From a virus, in the IMG/VR virus record IMGVR_UViG_3300045260_000030, positions 1 through 28,088 of that record: a DNA stretch of 28,088 nt, one strand, 5' to 3'. Below the pieces are notes generated by a model, which worked only from the letters and a program-made list of their open reading frames with translations, was not told the DNA's origin and searched no databases. A program made the translations under genes and the position numbers. Of this stretch, positions 1-10,000 are shown in pieces. Numbering within the stretch: the stretch's first letter is position 1; every line of letters starts with the position of its first letter.

Positions 1-3000
1 CGATCGGGGATCAGGAGAACTGGACCGAGCAGGTGTCCAGCGACGACTACATCGCTGCTCTGCAGCATTTCAAGCGGCAGATGCAGAACAACCTCGACCC
101 GATGGCCGGTGGTGCGCTGCCGCTCATGCATCCGAAACTCGCCATCGCCCTGACCAACGCCGGCAAATGGGCTCCGGCCCGCCGCGATGCCGGGGCGAAC
201 GGGCGGGAACTGGCAGTCGGCTGGGACGAATGGGTCAAGTCGCTGTTCGGCCAGATGCTCGACTCCCCGATCCCGCTGCACCGTCTGTTCCTGGAGGAGT
301 TCGACGGGCTGCTGCAGATCTGGAAGGACTACGCGGACACGCTGGACGGGCTCGGGCTGTCGCTGGACGACATCCGCAACATGCTCCCCAAGTCCCGCCG
401 CATCAACGAGACGCTGCGCAGCATCGAGCTGCTCTCCGCCCGTGGCCTGGAAGACCCGCTGGTCCTCGAGGCATGGGACGCCGCATCCGTCTACATGATG
501 GGCGAGCGCAGCGAGGCGGACATGATCACGTTCCTGGAGAGGCGCAACGGCCAGGTCCAGAAGCAGAACCGCCGTCGGCGCGAGTGGCTCGCCAAGAACA
601 AACTGCCGAAGCCGGCTGACGAGAACATGACCGTCAAGGACTACATGACCAACGGTCACTACCTCATCCAGAACAAGGCCGGGGAGCATGCGTTCTTCAA
701 CGGGCTGACCAACCTGTCGCACATGACCCGGCTCGGGGACCCGGCGATCTTCGCCTCCGGCTACGTCGAGCAGCCCATCCGCATGACGTTCGAGCACATC
801 ACCGACCTGCTCACCGGGCGCTACACGGGCCGGGGCAGCCAGACGGTGCGCCGGGCGATGGCATCCGACAGCATCCAGAAGATCACCCAGTCGAGGACCG
901 TGCGCGACACGCTGGGCTTCGGGGACTTCCAGGGCACGTACAGCGCCGAGGACCAGATGATCCTCAAGCAGACGGCGCAGGCCCTCGGCCAGGACAGCCG
1001 CTGGCTGGAACTGCTCTACGAGGATTCGGAGTACACGAACCTCGTGAAGGAGGGCGCCGGCAAACCGACGAAGTGGTTGGAGAAGGGCGCGGGCTTCGTG
1101 GCCCGTACGTTCTCCGATCCGCTGTACGGCACCAGCCAGTACGCCGTGGCGAACCGCTACCTGACCGGAGCGATCGAGCATCTGCACGGCATGGGCATCC
1201 GGGTGCCGATGGCATCGCTGGCGCTGGAGATCACGAAGAACCCGCGCTACTTGGAGGAGCAGTACGGCGGGGCGGGGCTCAACGCGCACAAGGCGGGCAT
1301 GAACCGTGTGAAGCAGGTGCGCAGCCAGAAGCTGACTCCTGCCTCGCGGGCCGTGAAGGGCAGCGTGGACTTCCTCACCAGCAGCCCGAACCGCGCGTTC
1401 AAGATCGCGGGCTGGATGCTGAACATCCCGTTCGCCTACACCCGGTTCCAGATGAACGGGCTGCAGTTCATCTCCGGCATGGACGGCTGGTCGCAGGCAT
1501 CCATGATGTTCTTCGCCGGACGGCGGCGGCCCAAGTGGCTGCGCGGCGGCGTCGGGGACAACGCCAACTACTGGGACCTCGACGATGTGCTGGAGACGAT
1601 CGACCTGCGCCGCTCGTTCGTGCGCTCCGGGGCCACGCTGACCACGCTGTTCACGATGGGCATGCTGGCCGGTGGCACGTTCGGCTTCGGCGGCGAGAAC
1701 GAGGATGAGAAGCGCCGGCGCAAGCAGGCGATGTACCTGGGACTGGTGGACTACAAGGACCCGTCGGAGCCGGAGAACAACTTCCGCAACGCCGACGCCA
1801 TCTTCGTGGACAGCATCCCGATCCTGTCGAACCTGTTCGACGACGGGAAGGGCGCGAACGCCATCGTCCCGCACTGGATCTTCCGCCAGTTCACCTCGCC
1901 GATCATCGGGTTCTCCCGGTTCTTCGAGACGGGCGACCCGCGCGAGATCGGCTACGGATTCCTCGATGCGTTCAGTGCCGTGCCGTACAGCGTGAAGCGC
2001 CTGTGGGACGAGGCGGACGCCACCGCCCGCATGGTCATCACCGAGGCGGAGGAGTCGGCGGCGGACCCGTCGGCCATCGGCACCGCCCGCACGATGCAGA
2101 TGCTGGTCACAGCGGTCGGCATCTACGAGCGGGCACTGTTCGAGAACCAGTTCATCAACACGCTGTACGTGGGCCGCGACCGTTACGACCGCGACCCGTG
2201 GACCGTGCCCGATGTGGACGAGATCGGCCGCATCAAGATCGGTCCCGACGGGCAGCCGGTCCCGACCGATTCCCTGGTGGAGTACTTCGACCCGGAGACG
2301 GAGACGGTGAAGAACGCCTACCTGACCCGCGGCGGGTCGGAGGGCACGCGGTACGCCTACGCGGAGAACAACGCCGTGTTCGCCGGGTTGATGGCGCTGA
2401 TCTCCGGCGACGGGATGTCCAGCGACTACCTCCGGCAGAACATGGTCACCCGCAAGCGGGAGATCGAACTGGAGGAGACGGAGGAGTCCAAGGCCGAGGC
2501 CGCGCTCTACGGGCTGTACCTCCAGCAGGGCGGGCTCGATGCGCTGAGCGTGGAGGAGATCGAGTTCGCGCTCAGGGACAGGTACTCGGACATGGATGTG
2601 TTCGTGGACTACGACGATGTCCGCGAGGAGGCGGAGGCCATCTACGCCACCGGCCAGCCCGAGGGTGCGCTCAGCTTCATGCAGCCGGATGGCGAGGTGA
2701 TCTCCGAATGGGGAGCCGACCGCGTCATCGACGGCATCGTGAAGGGCACCGTCCAACTCGGCAGCCCCGAGCTGATCGGCGTGTCGATGGACAGGGAGAT
2801 GCGCCGCCGCCTCACGGTCAGGATCAAAGAGCGGCTGGTGCAGGACGGCCTCGACCTGGGCCTGCCGCAGAAGACGGCGGAGTATCGGGCCGACCGCTTC
2901 TGGTACGGCGAGGACGACCGTCCCGATGTCCCCGGCATCCGCGACATCCTGTGGAGCAAGCAGATCCCGTACTCCAACACGGTCAAGTACAACCAGTTGA

Positions 3001-3476
3001 ACGTCACGTACCAGATGGGTCCGGACGGGAAGCCGTGGGCGACGCCGTTCGAGCGCAAGACGATGATGCAGGCGCTGCTGCCGCTGCCGCACAACATGGT
3101 CAGCCCTGGCTCCGGCCTGGCGAACGACGGCACCGGAACGCTGATGGACGAGATCCTCGGCATCAACACCGGGCTGGCCGGTATCGAGCGCATCCCCACC
3201 GAGCCGATCGACATCGAGCCGGACGACGAACTGTTCGAGGGGACCAAGAGCGGCGAGCCGGAGAAGCGCTCGTTCGGGAAGTACCGGCGGCGGGGCGGCT
3301 ACAGCAGCGGCGGCGGGGCCGGGTACACCCCGTCCATGCGCGCGCTGCCCAACGGGGCCGCACCGAGGTTCGACGGGCTGCCGTTCGGGAACTTCAACAA
3401 CCCGTACATCCGACGCAGCAGGATGAATAGGCAGCGGATCTGGGCCGAGAAGGGCAGGCTGAAGCAATGGCAGTGA
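1..3476 (+). CDS. Very large virion-associated (probably injected) protein, 5' end outside window
   Basis: The frame is open to the left edge: bases 3-32 read IGDQENWTEQ straight into the GTG at 33, and no ribosome binding site sits at proper distance from that GTG. The gene therefore very likely starts upstream. At least 1157 residues are visible. Most of the sequence looks helical. One hydrophobic, Gly-rich segment (bases about 1630-1695) is followed by a charged patch (ENEDEKRRRK), so it may span a membrane. The C-terminus is Gly/Arg/Ser-rich and basic. Very large proteins with a late hydrophobic segment next to the portal resemble the ejected internal virion proteins or 'polyvalent' proteins of large podoviruses; that is inference. 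The last 10 bases overlap the portal start, implying coupled translation. The product class is moderately uncertain; that it is coding is near certain from size, G/C-rich third positions and overlap. Confidence 0.8.
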   Translation, partial: IGDQENWTEQVSSDDYIAALQHFKRQMQNNLDPMAGGALPLMHPKLAIALTNAGKWAPARRDAGANGRELAVGWDEWVKSLFGQMLDSPIPLHRLFLEEFDGLLQIWKDYADTLDGLGLSLDDIRNMLPKSRRINETLRSIELLSARGLEDPLVLEAWDAASVYMMGERSEADMITFLERRNGQVQKQNRRRREWLAKNKLPKPADENMTVKDYMTNGHYLIQNKAGEHAFFNGLTNLSHMTRLGDPAIFASGYVEQPIRMTFEHITDLLTGRYTGRGSQTVRRAMASDSIQKITQSRTVRDTLGFGDFQGTYSAEDQMILKQTAQALGQDSRWLELLYEDSEYTNLVKEGAGKPTKWLEKGAGFVARTFSDPLYGTSQYAVANRYLTGAIEHLHGMGIRVPMASLALEITKNPRYLEEQYGGAGLNAHKAGMNRVKQVRSQKLTPASRAVKGSVDFLTSSPNRAFKIAGWMLNIPFAYTRFQMNGLQFISGMDGWSQASMMFFAGRRRPKWLRGGVGDNANYWDLDDVLETIDLRRSFVRSGATLTTLFTMGMLAGGTFGFGGENEDEKRRRKQAMYLGLVDYKDPSEPENNFRNADAIFVDSIPILSNLFDDGKGANAIVPHWIFRQFTSPIIGFSRFFETGDPREIGYGFLDAFSAVPYSVKRLWDEADATARMVITEAEESAADPSAIGTARTMQMLVTAVGIYERALFENQFINTLYVGRDRYDRDPWTVPDVDEIGRIKIGPDGQPVPTDSLVEYFDPETETVKNAYLTRGGSEGTRYAYAENNAVFAGLMALISGDGMSSDYLRQNMVTRKREIELEETEESKAEAALYGLYLQQGGLDALSVEEIEFALRDRYSDMDVFVDYDDVREEAEAIYATGQPEGALSFMQPDGEVISEWGADRVIDGIVKGTVQLGSPELIGVSMDREMRRRLTVRIKERLVQDGLDLGLPQKTAEYRADRFWYGEDDRPDVPGIRDILWSKQIPYSNTVKYNQLNVTYQMGPDGKPWATPFERKTMMQALLPLPHNMVSPGSGLANDGTGTLMDEILGINTGLAGIERIPTEPIDIEPDDELFEGTKSGEPEKRSFGKYRRRGGYSSGGGAGYTPSMRALPNGAAPRFDGLPFGNFNNPYIRRSRMNRQRIWAEKGRLKQWQ

Positions 3477-5452
3477 CGATGGACCCCATCACTTCCTTCG
3501 AGGATTGGTACGGAGCGGGGGGACGGCGGATCAACGAGCGCGATGGCACGCTCGATGTGCGCAACATCTCCGAGTACGCCTCGTACATCACCCATCTGTT
3601 CGACCACGCCCAGCGCGAGATGGACATGCGGGTGGAGGACTACGACAAGTTGGAGCGGCTGGTCGATTCCCAGGTGATCTCGCCCAAGCCGGATCTGCCC
3701 AACGTGTCCAGCGGCGAGACTGCCGGGCTGGTGCGGAGGATCGCCCGCAACCTCGTGCAGAATACGCCGAACGTCGAGGTGCTGTCGAGGTTCGACGACG
3801 ACTCCGTGCCCGGCATCTTCAGCCGCCACATCCTCACCTCGAAGATCATCGGCTCCGACGAGTACAGCAACGACATGCAGCAGAACCTGTTCGCCAGCGT
3901 GAAGACCGCGCTGACGCTCGGGTTCTCCGTCGTGGTGCCCGCGCTGCTGCAGGACGCCGGCGGCTCCTGGTACATCGAGTACGACTCGATCCACTACCGG
4001 GATGTGTTCCCCGAGCCCGGGGCCAAGGATGTGCGCAGGGCCGAGTTCGTCTTCATCCGGCGCTATCTGACCAAGGCCGAGATCAAGTCCATGATCCGGG
4101 AGGAGACGCCCGGGTGGGACATCGCTGCCCTGAAGTCCCTGCTGCACGGCGCCCCGAACAACATGGCGCTCGAGTCCGTCGATTACCAGTCGAGCAAGTT
4201 CGGCATCATCCCCGACGGTTATGAGATCGTTACCTACTACACCAGCAGCGGCGATCCGTTCCTCACCTTCTCCCCGTACACCAAGCACCTGCTGCGCATC
4301 GAGAAGAACAAGCACCCGCTGAAGAAGCACCCGGTCCACTTCCTCGTGCTGGAGAAGGACGACCAGCAGCCGCTCGGCAAGAGCCAGGTGGAGATGCTGA
4401 TCGGCCGCCAGGACTTCCAGGACCTCATGCTGAACGGCGCGATGAAGCTCTGGTATCGCAACATCAACCCGAGCATCCTCGGCTTCGGATCGGCCAACGC
4501 CATCCCGAACCTGAGCCCGGGCAAGTACACGCAGATCAGCAACCCGAACGCGCGCATCGAACCGTTCGAGGTGAACACGCAGACGCTGCTGCAGTACGGC
4601 ACCATCAGCCAGCAGAACCTCGGCAGCATGGTGAATCTCGTCGGTGCCGCCGATCAGCAGATGGCGGTGCAGGCCGGCTCGGGCATGAGCGCCACCCCGC
4701 AGGGCGTGGAAGCCCAGGAGCAGATGGTGGACATCACCACCAACAACTACCAGAAGGCGATCGAATCGTTCTTCTCCCACTACTGCTCGTACGCGCTGAC
4801 GATCTACTTCCAGGAACTCAAGGCGGTGAAGAAGGTCAAGCCCACCGCCGAGGCCAGGATCAAGCTGCTGGAGGCGGGGCTGCCCACGGCGCTGGTGAAG
4901 GACGACGGCACCATCGACATGGACTTCACCGAACTCGCCACCGAGTACTGGGTGCGCGTCGTCCCCGGCTCCCTGGTGGAGATGGAGGATGAGAAGCAGT
5001 TGCGCATCCTCAACGAACTGTTCATCCCGCTGTCCCAGGCGATGCCCGCGCTCGCGGCGTCCCAGGATCAGGAAGCACTCGATCGCGCAGCCAAGGCGAT
5101 GGAGTACATCATCGCCAAGCAGATCGAACTGTCCGGCTCCACCTCTGCCAAGCAGATCGGCCTCGCCTTCACCGGGGACATCGAGCAGGTCAACGCCCGC
5201 GACCAGAGGATCGACGCCCTCGAGGCGGGCATGTCCGGGATGGGCGATGGACTGGGCGGTCTGCTCGATCAGACGACCACCTCCATGCAGCAGATGCAGG
5301 AGCAGATCGGCCTGCTGGCGCAGACGCAGGAGGTGATTCTTCAGCGGCTAGGTGCCCAACCGCCTGCTAGCGGTGCTGGTGAAGGGGGAACAGAGCCGGG
5401 TCCGAACACAAGTCCAGAACAACCCGCTAACGTCGCTGCTGTAAGCGCCTAG
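3467..5452 (+). CDS. Portal protein
   Basis: This is the predicted dodecameric portal at the head vertex through which DNA is packaged and ejected. The 661 residues are in the size range of podovirus portals. Portal-like features are the N-terminal helical part, the RIARNLVQNTPNVEV stretch near residue 87, and the central block with HPVHFLVLEKDDQQPLGKS, then QDFQDLMLNG and a Trp/Tyr/Arg-rich helix (residues about 290-340). A Q/M-rich likely coiled coil follows at about 590-630, then a disordered Gly/Pro/Glu tail. It lies directly upstream of the capsid gene, the usual order. The start overlaps the preceding gene by 10 bases; an in-frame ATG at 3479 is a second possibility. The last 35 or so codons use A/T-ending codons far more than the rest of the gene. 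Confidence 0.9.
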   Translation: MAVTMDPITSFEDWYGAGGRRINERDGTLDVRNISEYASYITHLFDHAQREMDMRVEDYDKLERLVDSQVISPKPDLPNVSSGETAGLVRRIARNLVQNTPNVEVLSRFDDDSVPGIFSRHILTSKIIGSDEYSNDMQQNLFASVKTALTLGFSVVVPALLQDAGGSWYIEYDSIHYRDVFPEPGAKDVRRAEFVFIRRYLTKAEIKSMIREETPGWDIAALKSLLHGAPNNMALESVDYQSSKFGIIPDGYEIVTYYTSSGDPFLTFSPYTKHLLRIEKNKHPLKKHPVHFLVLEKDDQQPLGKSQVEMLIGRQDFQDLMLNGAMKLWYRNINPSILGFGSANAIPNLSPGKYTQISNPNARIEPFEVNTQTLLQYGTISQQNLGSMVNLVGAADQQMAVQAGSGMSATPQGVEAQEQMVDITTNNYQKAIESFFSHYCSYALTIYFQELKAVKKVKPTAEARIKLLEAGLPTALVKDDGTIDMDFTELATEYWVRVVPGSLVEMEDEKQLRILNELFIPLSQAMPALAASQDQEALDRAAKAMEYIIAKQIELSGSTSAKQIGLAFTGDIEQVNARDQRIDALEAGMSGMGDGLGGLLDQTTTSMQQMQEQIGLLAQTQEVILQRLGAQPPASGAGEGGTEPGPNTSPEQPANVAAVSA

Positions 5453-5469
5453 AAAAGGAGGAGGCGGCA

Positions 5470-6852
5470 ATGGTCGCTCCGGTCCAGAAGGACAGCCTTA
5501 CCGATTACCAGATCGCACTGGCTACGTACCTTCGCATCACCAGCCCCGTGTCGGGCATGTTCACGGGATCGGAGATCAAGCCGAACCCGAACGCCCGATC
5601 CATCCGCGTCCCCGACATCCGTGTCGATGACTACATCGTGGATGCCGACATCGCCCGGATCGGAGCCGATCACTACTCCGGCACCGAGTTCACGGACGAG
5701 TGGAAGAACGGCATTCCGCCCATCGAGTGGCGCACCTACTCGATGAGCCGGCACCGTGCCTTCGGCTTCACCGTCTTCGACGAGCAGCTCCGGTACTCGC
5801 CGATCAAGAACATCGTGCAGGAGTACACGGGTCGCAAGATGCAGACCACCGTGCTGCGCGACCACGACAAGTACTGCCTGCTGGCAGCCGTGTCCGGCCA
5901 CATGACCGGCAAGCTGATCCCGCGGACCCCTGGGGACACCGTGCCCCCGGTCACCACGGACGCGCATCGCATCGCCTGCACGGGCAACGCGGGCGACTAC
6001 CGCTGGATCGCGGAGCCGGGCGAGGATTTCGACAACGAGATCCAGCCGTCGTTCGCCACCATCAAGGGCATGTACCTGGACGATGTCGATCCGCTGGCGA
6101 CGCTCGATGCGCTGAGCCTGCTGTTCTCGGACAACTGGTTCGACAGCAACTTCGGCAACAGCGAGCGCTTCCTGCTGATCACCTCGGCCCTGGAACTGGT
6201 GTTCATCAACGCGCTGATCGACAAAGGCGTGGGCACCGAGTCGGCGTTCAAGTTGTACCGGGACGGCGACATCTCCGGCGCTCAGGCTTCCGGCTACCTC
6301 GGCACCCTGAAGGGCTCGTGGAAGCTTGTGAAGATCCACCCCGAGTTCCTGCCCAAGGTGTTCGTGGACGCCAACCTCGTGGTCGATCCGGTGGCCGACA
6401 CCACCACGGTGGACCGCACCCTCGAGCAGGTCGTCGCCCTGGCCGCGTACAAGAACGCGATCCAGACCTACGAGCACTTCTCCGAGAAGCGCCAGCAGGA
6501 CGGCGGCACCCGGTTCAAGGGCACCGAGTACGTGCAGGACTTCAGCTATGACTGCTGGGTCATCGACCAGATGAGCGAAGGAGTGGTCCCGTTGTTCCTC
6601 CCGGCCACCACTACGAACCTCCAGATCGTGGACGATTCGTTCAACTTCGTTGCCAGCAAGGTTGCTGCGGCTCGTGCGCAACTCTCGGTCTACCCCGAGA
6701 CGTACCCGCTGTCCGGCCCGGACACCCTCAAGAGCCGCCCCGAGTGGTTCCACCAGGATGCTCCGACCGCCCCCTACAGTGGGACCACGGCGCTCGATCC
6801 GGACGCCACGATCCAGGCGACCGGCGACGTTGCCGGGCGTCACCTGCCGTAG
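5470..6852 (+). CDS. Major capsid protein
   Basis: This is the predicted main head shell protein of 460 residues. Support is its position directly after the portal, a very strong ribosome binding site (AAAAGGAGGAGG, ending 5 bases before the ATG), its size, and mixed alpha/beta sequence with no enzyme motif. The N-terminus lists hydrophobic and charged segments typical of capsid arms (for example PNARSIRVPDIRVDDYIV, near residue 40). An HK97 fold is expected for any tailed-phage capsid but cannot be read from sequence here. No protease or classical scaffold gene lies between portal and capsid. The stop overlaps the AGGAGG used by the next small gene, and a strong hairpin follows that gene, which would suit high, bounded expression. 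Confidence 0.85.
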   Translation: MVAPVQKDSLTDYQIALATYLRITSPVSGMFTGSEIKPNPNARSIRVPDIRVDDYIVDADIARIGADHYSGTEFTDEWKNGIPPIEWRTYSMSRHRAFGFTVFDEQLRYSPIKNIVQEYTGRKMQTTVLRDHDKYCLLAAVSGHMTGKLIPRTPGDTVPPVTTDAHRIACTGNAGDYRWIAEPGEDFDNEIQPSFATIKGMYLDDVDPLATLDALSLLFSDNWFDSNFGNSERFLLITSALELVFINALIDKGVGTESAFKLYRDGDISGAQASGYLGTLKGSWKLVKIHPEFLPKVFVDANLVVDPVADTTTVDRTLEQVVALAAYKNAIQTYEHFSEKRQQDGGTRFKGTEYVQDFSYDCWVIDQMSEGVVPLFLPATTTNLQIVDDSFNFVASKVAAARAQLSVYPETYPLSGPDTLKSRPEWFHQDAPTAPYSGTTALDPDATIQATGDVAGRHLP

Positions 6853-6864
6853 GAGGTCGGACAG

Positions 6865-7011
6865 ATGGAACAACTCATCGAGCTGCTCCGCCAGATCCAG
6901 GAACTCGCCGGTGTCGGCATCGAGGCCCTGGAGCAGGCGGCTGGTGGCGGTGCCCCGGCCGGAGGCGAAGGCGGTCCCCCGCCGGAAGGTCCTCCGCCGG
7001 AAGGCCAGTAA
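6865..7011 (+). CDS. Small 48-residue protein downstream of capsid
   Basis: An ATG lies 8 bases after a perfect AGGAGG (6851-6856) that overlaps the capsid stop codon. The reading frame runs 48 codons to TAA. The product starts MEQLIELLRQIQELAG, an amphipathic helix with a leucine every three to four residues. It continues through an Ala/Gly linker and ends in PPPEGPPPEGQ. No family is recognised. Its position directly after the capsid gene and before a terminator-like hairpin suggests a head-associated or assembly role, such as a minor capsid partner, but this is inference only. It is short enough to be missed by automatic gene calling; the strong ribosome binding site is the main support. 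Confidence 0.65.
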   Translation: MEQLIELLRQIQELAGVGIEALEQAAGGGAPAGGEGGPPPEGPPPEGQ

Positions 7012-7020
7012 GTAACCACC

Positions 7021-7059
7021 GAGGGGCGGGTGCTGGGTAGAGGCCCGCACCCGCCCCTC
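7021..7059. terminator. Strong GC hairpin after the capsid unit, terminator-like
   Basis: The arms GAGGGGCGGGTGC (7021-7033) and GCACCCGCCCCTC (7047-7059) are perfect complements of 13 bp. After a one-base bulge, GGG (7035-7037) can pair with CCC (7044-7046), leaving the six-base loop TAGAGG. Only a weak T run (TTGCT) follows, which is common for terminators in GC-rich actinobacterial systems. It lies in the 67-base gap between the 48-residue gene and the fibre gene. It could end or attenuate transcription after capsid, or protect the 3' end of capsid mRNA. Confidence 0.65.
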
Positions 7060-7078
7060 TTGCTCGGAAGGCAGCCCA

Positions 7079-10000
7079 GTGCTCGGGAACACACCGAAGC
7101 AGTTGACGAACCTCCGGCTCGAAGAAGCGAAATCCTTCGCCCTGGTCCTGGAGTTCGTGGACAAGGATGGGAGCGCCTTCCATCTGGCCGGGTACGAAGT
7201 TCGTCTCATCGTCCGGCAGCCCCAGCGGTACGGCGGCGAGATCGTCATCGAACGGCTGGCTGACATCATCGACCCGATCGCCGGTACCAACCGTGCGACG
7301 TTCAACCTCCAGGCCGCGGACCTGGCGCTCCCGGCGGGGGAGTATCCCTACGACATCACGCTCCTCGGCAGCAGCGGCTACTCCACGCCCATCGTCAAGG
7401 GCTACTTCGTCATGGGGGACAACACCGACGAGAACACGGACAACGTGTACGACGAGGTGTTCCCTTCGGAGAGCCTGCTCGTCACGATGGGCGGCGGCTA
7501 CTGCATCGAGGTGTGTCTGCAATATGCGGACGCTCTGCGCGGCGACACCGGGGCACAGGGTCCGAAGGGCGATCCGACCGGCGTATTCATCCAGCCGGAC
7601 GAGCCGGGCCCGGGCGAAGATCCGCCGTACTACCCGCTGTGGGTGGACACCGACGAGCCGACGCCCGAGTACGGCCCGACCGGCCCGACCGGCAGCACCG
7701 GGCCACAGGGCATCCAGGGACCGACCGGACCCACTGGTGCCGACTCCACAGTGCCCGGGCCGACCGGGCCCACGGGCGCGGCCTCGACGGTGACCGGGCC
7801 CACGGGATCGACCGGACCACGGGGATTGCCCGGAGATACCGGACCCACGGGACCTCAAGGCGTCAGAGGCGAAACCGGCAGCCCGGGAGCGACCGGCCCC
7901 ACTGGACCGATGGGACCGCCCGGAGACGGTTCGGGCGGCGGCGAGACAGGCCCGACCGGAGCCACCGGAGCAACAGGCCCTACAGGCCCTACTGGTCCGA
8001 ACGGCCCGTTGAACATCCTCACCGATGTGGACACCGCCGGACAGGGTGCCGGGGAGGTGCTCACGTTCAACGGTGCTATCTGGGTGCCGAAGCTGAATAC
8101 CGGCGGCGCGGGCATCATCACGATGGGCTACCGCTACGTGAACTCGACGGCCACCCCGGCGTCGGGGCGGCTGACCAGCAACAACACCGCTACTCCGGCA
8201 TCGGCGACCATCGTCTACATCCATCGGCAGAACGAGGTCGGCGACGATATGTCGCTGATCCTGGAGTCGCTGGGGAACGGCGACTGGTGCAACATCCACG
8301 AAGCCTCCAACGCCAACGATCACGAGGCGTACGACATCATCGGCCCGCCGGTCCTGAACGGCGATATCTACGAGGTGCCGGTCACCCACTTCCGTTCCTC
8401 AGGTGCCGGGCTGGCGAACAACATGCAGGTGCTGCTCGCCGTGCGGAAGGTGGTCAACGAGGTTCCCGGGGCAACCGGCCCCACCGGGCCGCAGGGACCA
8501 GTCGGAGCCACAGGACCGACCGGAGCCGTTGGAGCAACTGGCCCGACCGGGCCGACGGGCCCAACGGGCAGCACAGGTCTGCAGGGCGATATCGGTCCCA
8601 CGGGGCCTCAGGGCCTCGTAGGCTCCACGGGGCCGACCGGCCCGGCCGGACAAGCAACGGTCATCATCGCCGCCGGGACGTTCGACCCGTTGACGCTGCC
8701 CGCAGACGGACTGATCCCTGTCGATTTCCTCGACCCCGGCGTTCCCTCCGCCCCGTACCAGATGCAGCCCGGCGAGTCGATCATCCATTCGCCGACCTCT
8801 GATCTGTGGGTATGGAACGATCAGCCGGCTCCCGGCTACTGGACGAACCTGGGACCGATCCAGGGGCCGCAGGGCGAGCCCGGAGCGACCGGCGCAACAG
8901 GCCCGACCGGAGCCACCGGAGCACAGGGAGGCGTCGGAGCCACGGGCCCGCAGGGCTTGGCCGGGCCGACAGGACCCACCGGCAGCACGGGCAGCACCGG
9001 AGCCGTCGGACCCACGGGACCGTCCGGAACGGCTGGAGCGGTCGGAGCCACCGGCCCGACCGGAGCCGCCGGAGCAACAGGCCCTACAGGCCCTACTGGT
9101 CCGCAAGGAGCCGAGGGCCAGGCCACGGTCATCATCGGGAACGGAACGTTCGACCCGTTGACGCTGCCCGCGGACGGCCTGATCCCGGTGGACTTCTTCG
9201 AGCCGGGCGTCCCGTCGGTGCCGTACCAGATGGAGCCCGGGCAGTCGATCGTCCACGAACCGACCTCCGATCTGTGGTCGTGGCTGGACGAGCCGCCGCC
9301 CGGCGTCTGGACGAACCTCGGGCCGATCCAGGGCCCGGCAGGAGCAACAGGGCCCACAGGAGCCGATGGAGCAGTCGGAGCAGCAGGACCGACCGGCCCC
9401 ACAGGAGCCGATGGAGCAGTCGGAGCAGCAGGGCCGACCGGACCCACCGGAGCAGCCGGAGCCGTCGGAGCGACAGGACCGCAGGGCCCTGTCGGTTCCA
9501 CAGGCCCCACGGGCAGCACCGGAGCAGCAGGAGCTATCGGAGCGACAGGACCGCAGGGCCCTGTCGGTTCCACAGGTCCGACCGGAGCAGCAGGAGCCGT
9601 CGGAGCGACAGGACCGCAGGGCCTGGAGGGGATGGCGACCCGCATCATCTTCAGCGCTGTATTCGATCCGGCGACGCTGCCCGCCGATGGACTCATCCCC
9701 ATCGACTTCTTCGAGCCGGGCTCTCCCTCCGCCGCGTACCAGATGCAGCCGGGCGAGACGCTGGTGCATGAGCCGACCACCGATCTGTGGACCTGGCTCG
9801 ACGAACCGGCTCCCGGCGTGTGGTCGAACCTGGGACCGATCCAAGGACCGATCGGCCCGACCGGACCCACCGGCAGCACGGGAGCGGCAGGAGGCATCGG
9901 ACCCACCGGGCCGCAGGGCTCTGTCGGTTCGACGGGACCGACCGGGGCGACGGGCGCTGCATCGACGGTTCCCGGCCCGACAGGCCCGACCGGGGCGGAC

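Noticed and set aside
33-35. GTG at 33 as start of the first gene
   Set aside because: The frame continues upstream to the edge with protein-like sequence, and the nearest AGGAGA is 15 bases away.
5449-7305. Long minus-strand open frame across the capsid gene, and similar ones at 3299-4780, 15627-17780 and 19387-21870
   Set aside because: They lie opposite clear + strand genes with strong ribosome binding sites. In GC-rich DNA, G/C third positions keep other frames open, and the products are Arg/Val/Gly/His-rich with no domain.
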